Origin: JBILCM01 sp044353165
Lineage (GTDB): Bacteria; Bacillota; Bacilli; Paenibacillales; YIM-B00363
Reading direction: 5' to 3'
Length of the DNA: 10,068 nt
Assembly (NCBI GenBank): GCA_044353165.1
Contig: JBILCM010000079.1
Location: forward strand, 1 to 10,068
The notes below the pieces were generated by a model, which saw nothing but the letters and a program-made list of their open reading frames with translations, made no database searches and was not told the DNA's origin. This document shows positions 5,823 through 10,068 of this stretch, one piece after another. The stretch's first letter is position 1. Each line of letters opens with the position of its first letter. The position numbers and the translations under genes are program-made.

Positions 5823-7172
5823 ATGCGTGCTGTTGATCTCATTGAGGCCAAGCGTAACGGAATTGAATTGACAACAGAACAGATTCATCAACTTATAGCA
5901 GGTTATGTACAAGGCATTACACCTGATTATCAGATGGCAGCTTGGGCAATGGCTGTATACTTTCGAGGTATGACCCGGAAGGAAACTGCCGCACTTACAT
6001 TAGCCATGGCGCATTCAGGCGATATCGTAAATTTGGACGGAGTAAAAGGAATAAAAGTGGATAAGCATTCTACTGGCGGAGTGGGGGATACGACAACGTT
6101 AGTGCTTGCTCCACTTGTAGCTTCTGCGAACGTGCCTGTTGCTAAGATGTCAGGCCGCGGCTTAGGTCATACGGGTGGAACGATTGATAAACTTGAATCG
6201 ATTCCTCGTTTTCAACCCGAACTTTCCCAGTCCGAATTTATCCATCAGGTGAATACGATCGGACTTGCAATCATTTCCCAAACCCGTAACCTTGCGCCAG
6301 CGGATAAATTGTTGTACGCCCTTCGGGATGTAACCGCCACTGTCGAATCGATTCCCCTAATCGCTAGTTCAATCATGAGCAAGAAAATAGCTGCAGGTGC
6401 CGACGCAATCGTCCTCGATGTCAAAACAGGTGCGGGAGCATTCATGAAATCATTCGAACAATCGCTACAACTCAGTAAAGCTATGGTTGAAATTGGGGCT
6501 GAGATGGGTAGAGAGACGGTTGCCGTCATATCGAGCATGGATCAACCACTATCAAATGCAATTGGGAATGCTTTGGAAGTAAAAGAAGCCATTTCACTGC
6601 TTCGAGGCGATTCCTTGCATTCTCCAGAACTGAAGGAACTATGTCTTGAGCTAGGTGCGCAAATGTTGGTTCTGGGTCAGAAATCATCGTCGCTCAGTGA
6701 TGGACGGAAAATCTTGTTGGACAAGTTAGATTCAGGGGAAGCCCTTGCCAAATTCAAGCAATTGATTATCGCCCAAGGCGGAAACCCGAATATAATAGAT
6801 GATTGTTCATTGCTCCCCACAGCGTCTCACATTGTTCCCGTCCCATCACAAGCAACGGGTTATGTAAATGATGTGCTTGCTGATAAACTTGGTGTGGCAG
6901 CAGCGTATTTAGGCGCAGGGCGTACAACAAAAGATTCACCTATTGATTTATCTGCGGGGATCCGCATGTTAAAACGACTCGGAGATTTTGTAGAACGGGG
7001 GGAACCTCTCGTTGAACTTCATTTGAATGAAAGTACAAGCCCTCAACTCCTCACTGAGGCCATCCATTGTGTTGAGGGAGCGTATGGTATTGCGGCAGAA
7101 GTCAATGATATAAATTCGGCATCATTGATTCGTGCCATCGTAACCGTGCAAGGGGTAACTTATCACCATTAA
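5823..7172 (+). CDS. pdp: Pyrimidine-nucleoside phosphorylase
   Basis: Phosphorolyses uridine, thymidine and deoxyuridine to the base and (deoxy)ribose-1-phosphate; dimeric cytoplasmic enzyme of nucleoside phosphorylase family II. The 449-residue product is slightly longer than B. subtilis Pdp (433). Seen: the phosphate-binding KVDKHSTGGVGDTTTLV (78-94), KMSGRGLGHTGGTIDKLE (108-125), the pyrimidine-contacting R168 (LRDVT), S183 and K187 (ASSIMSKK), and VKTGAGAFMK (200-209). The first about 70 residues form the small alpha domain and the C-terminal third the mixed domain (GVAAAYLGAGR). ATG 5823 is one base after the stop of the second PNP, and AAGGTG (5814-5818 region) lies just upstream. In B. 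subtilis pdp sits instead with dra and nupC; here it completes a deoB-PNP-PNP-pdp nucleoside operon. Secure. Confidence 0.95.
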   Translation: MRAVDLIEAKRNGIELTTEQIHQLIAGYVQGITPDYQMAAWAMAVYFRGMTRKETAALTLAMAHSGDIVNLDGVKGIKVDKHSTGGVGDTTTLVLAPLVASANVPVAKMSGRGLGHTGGTIDKLESIPRFQPELSQSEFIHQVNTIGLAIISQTRNLAPADKLLYALRDVTATVESIPLIASSIMSKKIAAGADAIVLDVKTGAGAFMKSFEQSLQLSKAMVEIGAEMGRETVAVISSMDQPLSNAIGNALEVKEAISLLRGDSLHSPELKELCLELGAQMLVLGQKSSSLSDGRKILLDKLDSGEALAKFKQLIIAQGGNPNIIDDCSLLPTASHIVPVPSQATGYVNDVLADKLGVAAAYLGAGRTTKDSPIDLSAGIRMLKRLGDFVERGEPLVELHLNESTSPQLLTEAIHCVEGAYGIAAEVNDINSASLIRAIVTVQGVTYHH

Positions 7173-7184
7173 ATTCCTTTCGTT

Positions 7185-7214
7185 GTATATTTGATTCTGT
7201 CCTAGTCCATACTA
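7185..7214 (+). promoter_or_regulatory. Candidate forespore (sigma-G / sigma-F) promoter of dacF
   Basis: GTATA (7185-7189) and CATACTA (7208-7214), 18 bases apart, fit the sigma-G consensus GHATR-N18-CATNHTA exactly. The same -35 with G-T-N-N-ATACTA (7205-7214), 15 bases apart, fits sigma-F GYWTA-N15-GGHNANAHTR with one mismatch (second G is T). The start point would be near 7221, about 35 bases before the dacF ATG. B. subtilis dacF is a known forespore gene. Consensus forms are from memory of the B. subtilis regulons. Confidence 0.6.
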
Positions 7215-7216
7215 TG

Positions 7217-7233
7217 AAAACAGTCCCTGTTTT
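7217..7233 (+). repeat. Perfect inverted repeat / small hairpin in the pdp-dacF gap
   Basis: AAAACAG (7217-7223), loop TCC, CTGTTTT (7227-7233): a perfect 7-bp stem with a 3-base loop, the right arm ending in four T. It could act as a weak terminator for the nucleoside operon or as an operator near the dacF start point. The stem is short with only a 3-bp GC-containing core, so the terminator role is unsure. Confidence 0.4.
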
Positions 7234-7240
7234 GTATGAC

Positions 7241-7249
7241 GAGGAGGAG
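7241..7249 (+). promoter_or_regulatory. Ribosome binding site that sets the dacF start
   Basis: GAGGAGGAG at 7241-7249 lies 7 bases before ATG 7257. A non-ATG in-frame start at 7236 would be upstream of this site and is rejected. Confidence 0.8.
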
Positions 7250-7256
7250 TCAAACT

Positions 7257-8438
7257 ATGAATAAACAAATCAATACGAACCGAATAATCTTCTTTTTTTT
7301 GCTCATGTTTTTTACTGCATCAAGCCCTTCATTCGCATCCAACAAACCCATCGAAAAAATTGATCTTACGCCGAATGCTCGTTCAGCCATCTTAATGGAT
7401 GCAGATTCAGGTCTCGTCCTTTATGAGAAGAATAAAGCTGAGAAGCTTCCTCCCGCCTCTATAACAAAAATTATGACCATGTTACTCATTATGGAATCCA
7501 TTGAACAAAATAAAATAACACTCCAAGAAAAAGTACGCACTAGTGAATATGCTGCTTCCATGGGTGGGTCCCAAATTTTTTTGGAACCCGGTGAAGAAAT
7601 GACGGTTGAAGACTTACTTAAAGGCATTGCTATGGCATCAGGGAATGATGCCTCTGTAGCCATGGCTGAAAAAATAGCCGGAAGCGAACAATCTTTCGTG
7701 CAAATGATGAATGAACGTGCTAAACAACTTGGAATGAACAACACTCATTTCATGAATGCGAATGGATTACCTGCAGATCAGCACTATACGACAGCTGAAG
7801 ATATCGCCATTATGTCTAGAGAATTGATGAAACATAAGAAAATCATATTATTCACCGGTCAATATCAAGATTATTTGCGTAAAGATTCAGAGAAACCATT
7901 TTGGCTTGTGAACACGAATAAATTAATTCGTTTTTATGCTGGTGCAGATGGTTTAAAAACAGGTTATACCAGTGAAGCACAATTTTGTTTATCTGCAACA
8001 GCTGTTCGTGATCAACTTCGTGTAATAGCCGTTGTGTTGGGTGAACCGGATACAAAGACGCGCAATAAAGAGGTATCATCTTTGTTTGATTATGCCTTTG
8101 CGCAATATTTTAACTTCATTGTGATTAAAGAAGGTACACACTTGGATTCTTTAGAAATTCAAAAAGGTGAAGTAAAGCATGTGGATCTCATTGCAAAACA
8201 GCACATTAGCATTCTAATGAAAAAAGGTACAAATACAGATGACATACGTTATGAAATATCATATGAGGACCAAATCAAGGCGCCCATAGCCAAAGGTGAC
8301 AGTCTTGGAAAACTGAATATTTTGAGAGGGAACGAACTCTTAAAACAATACGATGTATATGCCCCGATAGATGTAGCAGTAGCAAATTGGTGGACTATAC
8401 TCAAACGGACAGTTTCTAGTGTTATTTTGCTAAAATAA
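7257..8438 (+). CDS. dacF: D-alanyl-D-alanine carboxypeptidase (penicillin-binding protein 5*-like/DacF)
   Basis: Exported serine peptidase that removes the terminal D-Ala from peptidoglycan stem peptides. In B. subtilis DacF acts from the forespore to lower cross-linking of spore cortex or germ cell wall. The 393-residue product starts with a signal peptide: a basic N-terminus, hydrophobic IIFFFLLMFF (10-19), and a likely cleavage after SFA at A27. The S11 peptidase motifs are complete: SxxK S68-ITK71 (PPASITK), SxN S128-G-N130 (ASGNDASVA) and KTG 234-236 (DGLKTGYT). After about residue 280 comes the beta-rich C-terminal domain. The amphipathic end VANWWTILKRTVSSVILL probably anchors it to the membrane. 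It is transcribed separately from pdp by the forespore promoter candidate and lies upstream of spoIIAA as in B. subtilis, so late read-through into spoIIA is possible. Confidence 0.92.
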   Translation: MNKQINTNRIIFFFLLMFFTASSPSFASNKPIEKIDLTPNARSAILMDADSGLVLYEKNKAEKLPPASITKIMTMLLIMESIEQNKITLQEKVRTSEYAASMGGSQIFLEPGEEMTVEDLLKGIAMASGNDASVAMAEKIAGSEQSFVQMMNERAKQLGMNNTHFMNANGLPADQHYTTAEDIAIMSRELMKHKKIILFTGQYQDYLRKDSEKPFWLVNTNKLIRFYAGADGLKTGYTSEAQFCLSATAVRDQLRVIAVVLGEPDTKTRNKEVSSLFDYAFAQYFNFIVIKEGTHLDSLEIQKGEVKHVDLIAKQHISILMKKGTNTDDIRYEISYEDQIKAPIAKGDSLGKLNILRGNELLKQYDVYAPIDVAVANWWTILKRTVSSVILLK

Positions 8439-8474
8439 ATAAATTGTCATTTTTTGGAGCTTTACTTCTAGTTT

Positions 8475-8482
8475 TGTCGACA
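8475..8482 (+). promoter_or_regulatory. Spo0A-box-like palindrome upstream of spoIIAA
   Basis: TGTCGACA is a perfect 8-base palindrome. Read from either strand it gives TGTCGAC, 6 of 7 against the 0A box TGTCGAA. It ends two bases before the sigma-H -35 region. B. subtilis spoIIA is known to be activated by phosphorylated Spo0A bound near the -35. A further partial match, TGTCGTT, lies at 8501-8507 in the promoter spacer. Confidence 0.5.
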
Positions 8483-8483
8483 G

Positions 8484-8513
8484 GCAGGAATAGGGTAATA
8501 TGTCGTTGAAATG
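8484..8513 (+). promoter_or_regulatory. Sigma-H promoter of the spoIIA operon
   Basis: GCAGGAATA (8484-8492) is a perfect match to the sigma-H -35 RnAGGAWWW. After 12 bases, GTTGAAATG (8505-8513) matches the -10 RnnGAATWW with GAAAT in place of GAAT. The start point would be near 8519, just before the AGGAGGAG ribosome binding site of spoIIAA. This is the expected promoter type, since B. subtilis spoIIA is sigma-H and Spo0A dependent. Confidence 0.65.
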
Positions 8514-8527
8514 AAAGGACAAAACCT

Positions 8528-8535
8528 AGGAGGAG
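8528..8535 (+). promoter_or_regulatory. Ribosome binding site that sets the spoIIAA start
   Basis: AGGAGGAG at 8528-8535 precedes ATG 8544 by 8 bases. The in-frame ATG at 8511 overlaps the sigma-H -10 element and would not be on the sigma-H transcript. Confidence 0.8.
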
Positions 8536-8543
8536 ATGATGGA

Positions 8544-8897
8544 ATGCATATTCGTGTTGAATTAGAACAACACCGTCAAGCGTTGATTGTTAGATTTATT
8601 GGGGAACTCGATCATCATGCGGCCGATCAAGTCAAATCCGAAATCGAAGATGCCGTAAACCGTGGGAATGTAACCGATATAATTCTGAGTTTAAAAGAGT
8701 TATCGTTCATGGATAGTTCTGGAATTGGCGTTATACTTGGCCGTTACAAAATGATTTCTGGCCGCGGGGGGCGCATGGTTGTGTGCGATGTGAGTCCTGC
8801 GGTGTATCGTTTATTTGAATTATCAGGACTTTTTCGTATCATCACAATCGAACAGAATGAAAGAGAAGCATTGTTAAGTTTGGGGGTTAAATCATGA
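8544..8897 (+). CDS. spoIIAA: Anti-sigma-F factor antagonist (anti-anti-sigma, STAS domain)
   Basis: In its unphosphorylated form it binds SpoIIAB and frees sigma-F in the forespore; SpoIIAB phosphorylates and so inactivates it, and SpoIIE reactivates it. ATG 8544 gives 117 residues, the same as B. subtilis. The whole chain is one STAS domain. The phosphorylated serine is S58 in SFMDSSGIGVILGRYK (54-69), the same number as in B. subtilis, and ELDHHAAD (21-28) and SGLFRII are also conserved. The 3' end overlaps spoIIAB as ATGA, which points to translational coupling and matched levels of the two partners. Secure. Confidence 0.95.
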   Translation: MHIRVELEQHRQALIVRFIGELDHHAADQVKSEIEDAVNRGNVTDIILSLKELSFMDSSGIGVILGRYKMISGRGGRMVVCDVSPAVYRLFELSGLFRIITIEQNEREALLSLGVKS

Positions 8898-9340
8898 GAG
8901 AAATGAATGCTATGAAAATCGAATTCCGAAGTCGTTCCGAGAATGAAGCGTTTGCTCGTGTTTCTGTTGCGGCTTTTGCGAGTCAACTCGACCCTACGAT
9001 CGAAGATTTAACAGATATTAAGACGGTAGTTTCAGAAGTTGTCACGAATGCGATTATTCATGGTTACAATAGCGATCCCAATTATTTTGTAACGATCCGA
9101 GGTACCATTATTGGGGATACACTCTGTATTGAAATTGAAGATGAAGGAAAAGGAATGGAAGATATTGAACTTGCTAGAACACCACTATACACATCAAAGC
9201 CCGAGCTGGAACGATCAGGAATGGGATTTACAATTATCGAAAATTTTATGGATGAAGTTCATATTGATTCCAAACCAGGCCAAGGTACGAAAATTGCGAT
9301 GAAAAAGCAAATCAAATCCAAGAAAACGATTTATAACTGA
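8894..9340 (+). CDS. spoIIAB: Anti-sigma-F factor and SpoIIAA kinase
   Basis: Dimeric GHKL-fold serine kinase. It holds sigma-F inactive before septation and, with ATP, phosphorylates SpoIIAA. The 148-residue product (B. subtilis 146) has the N-box E48-x3-N52 in VVSEVVTNAIIHGY, the G1 box DEGKGM (83-88, D83-x-G85-x-G87) and the G2 box SGMGFT (108-113) after KPELER. These bind ATP and Mg2+. The helix with R22 (FARVSVAAF) matches the sigma-F/SpoIIAA contact face of B. subtilis SpoIIAB. GGGGG at 8882-8886 is 7 bases before ATG 8894. Internal in-frame ATGs at 8903 and 8912 are less well placed. It shares four bases with spoIIAA and ends 22 bases before sigF. Secure. Confidence 0.95.
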   Translation: MREMNAMKIEFRSRSENEAFARVSVAAFASQLDPTIEDLTDIKTVVSEVVTNAIIHGYNSDPNYFVTIRGTIIGDTLCIEIEDEGKGMEDIELARTPLYTSKPELERSGMGFTIIENFMDEVHIDSKPGQGTKIAMKKQIKSKKTIYN

Positions 9341-9362
9341 TCTGAACTTGGAGGGTAATGGG

Positions 9363-10068
9363 ATGGAAGTAATTTACCTTGACGATATCGAAGTAAAGCG
9401 GCTTATAGCTTTAAGCCAGGCAGGGGATATAACGGCCAGAAATACGCTTGTAAGCTGCAATATGCGTTTGGTGTGGTCTGTCGTGCAGCGATTTATAAAT
9501 CGTGGATATGAACCGGAAGATCTATTTCAAATTGGTTGTATTGGATTGCTAAAATCTATCGATAAATTTGATTTAACTTATGATGTTAAATTTTCAACGT
9601 ATGCAGTGCCCATGATCATTGGAGAAATTCAACGTTTTTTACGTGATGACGGAACAATAAAAGTAAGCCGATCGTTGAAAGAATTGGCAAATAAAGTACG
9701 AAAAACAAAAGATGATTTATCAAGGAAGTTTGGAAGAAATCCGACCATCGGCGAGATTAGTTTGGAGATTGGAGCGTCACCTGAAGAAATTGTGTTTGCT
9801 CAAGAAGCAAATAAACCACCCACTTCGATTCATGAAACCGTATTTGAGAATGATGGAGATCCCATTACATTAATGGATCAGATTGCAGATGAAACACAGG
9901 ATCGTTGGTTTGATAAAATTGCTTTAGACGAAGCGATCCGCTCACTAAGCGAGCGTGAGCGTCTGATTGTTTTCTTGCGATTTTACAGAGACCAAACCCA
10001 ATCTGAGGTTGCAGCAAGGCTTGGTATTTCACAAGTTCAAGTATCGAGGCTCGAAAAAAAAATATTGC
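9363..10068 (+). CDS. sigF: RNA polymerase sporulation sigma factor sigma-F (3' end outside the window)
   Basis: First compartment-specific sigma factor of sporulation, active only in the forespore once SpoIIAB is displaced. The reading frame is open from ATG 9363 to the right edge, giving 235 residues of about 250. GGAGGG at 9350-9355 is 7 bases upstream, and the overlapping ATG at 9358 hits a stop after four codons. Region 2 covers about residues 31-96: NMRLVWSVVQRF, then EDLFQIGCIGLLKSIDKFD, then FSTYAVPMIIGEIQRFLRDD. It is followed by IKVSRSLKEL, region 3 (about 105-150), the conserved SIHETVFENDGDPITLMDQI (155-174), and region 4 with the helix-turn-helix QSEVAARLGISQVQVSRLEK (213-232). 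The N-terminus is shorter than in B. subtilis. Last gene of the spoIIA operon. Secure. Confidence 0.95.
   Translation, partial: MEVIYLDDIEVKRLIALSQAGDITARNTLVSCNMRLVWSVVQRFINRGYEPEDLFQIGCIGLLKSIDKFDLTYDVKFSTYAVPMIIGEIQRFLRDDGTIKVSRSLKELANKVRKTKDDLSRKFGRNPTIGEISLEIGASPEEIVFAQEANKPPTSIHETVFENDGDPITLMDQIADETQDRWFDKIALDEAIRSLSERERLIVFLRFYRDQTQSEVAARLGISQVQVSRLEKKIL

Noticed and set aside
8422..8438. TTATTTT-GCT-AAAATAA inverted repeat across the dacF stop as a terminator
   Set aside because: The stem is entirely A-T with no T tract after it; too weak to call a terminator, probably chance in AT-rich DNA.
9111..9302. 63-codon plus-strand frame inside spoIIAB
   Set aside because: Shadow frame within a complete, well-conserved GHKL kinase gene.

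Overview
The window comes from an endospore-forming, low-to-mid GC Firmicute of the Bacillales type. It carries four sporulation genes (spoIIM, spoIIAA, spoIIAB, sigF) and the sporulation-associated dacF. Its proteins resemble Bacillus subtilis NudF, SpoIIM, Fur, XerD, DeoB, PupG, Pdp, DacF and SpoIIA proteins along their whole length. The gene order also follows the B. subtilis nudF to sigF segment, all on the plus strand. Codon use, promoter forms and some residues differ from B. subtilis, so a relative such as an Alicyclobacillaceae-like genus is plausible, but the sequence alone does not fix the genus. I see no insertion sequence, phage gene, CRISPR array, tRNA or rRNA. There is no gap of 300 bases without a gene; the longest intergenic stretches are under 110 bases.

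Layout. (1) 3-119: the 3' end of a probable M20 peptidase-T-like gene. (2) 150-707: nudF, an ADP-ribose/Nudix hydrolase. (3) 795-1436: spoIIM, an engulfment membrane protein. (4) 1504-1962: fur, with its own sigma-A promoter (the -35 overlaps the spoIIM stop codon) and its own intrinsic terminator. (5) 2030-2926: xerD, a tyrosine recombinase. (6) 2989-7172: a tight nucleoside catabolism operon: deoB, two different trimeric-type purine nucleoside phosphorylases in tandem, then pdp. (7) 7257-8438: dacF, behind a good forespore (sigma-F/sigma-G) promoter candidate. (8) 8544 to the window end: spoIIAA-spoIIAB-sigF, behind a sigma-H promoter candidate flanked by a Spo0A-box-like palindrome. sigF runs off the right edge.

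How the genes work together. The two PNPs and Pdp phosphorolyse purine and pyrimidine nucleosides to (deoxy)ribose-1-phosphate, and DeoB converts that to the 5-phosphate for central metabolism. In the second PNP, two base-recognition residues are changed (Glu to Leu, Asn to Asp) in the way seen in 6-aminopurine-binding relatives. The pair may therefore divide 6-oxo- and 6-amino-purine nucleosides between them. SpoIIAA, SpoIIAB and sigma-F form the anti-anti-sigma/anti-sigma/sigma switch of the early forespore. SpoIIM and DacF act on peptidoglycan during engulfment and spore wall formation.

Compared with B. subtilis, the small genes yqkK (nudF-spoIIM gap) and yqzK (fur-xerD gap) are absent, while a second PNP and pdp are inserted. 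Overall this is a conserved housekeeping and sporulation neighbourhood. I found no undescribed defence or mobile system; the second PNP is the most interesting item.
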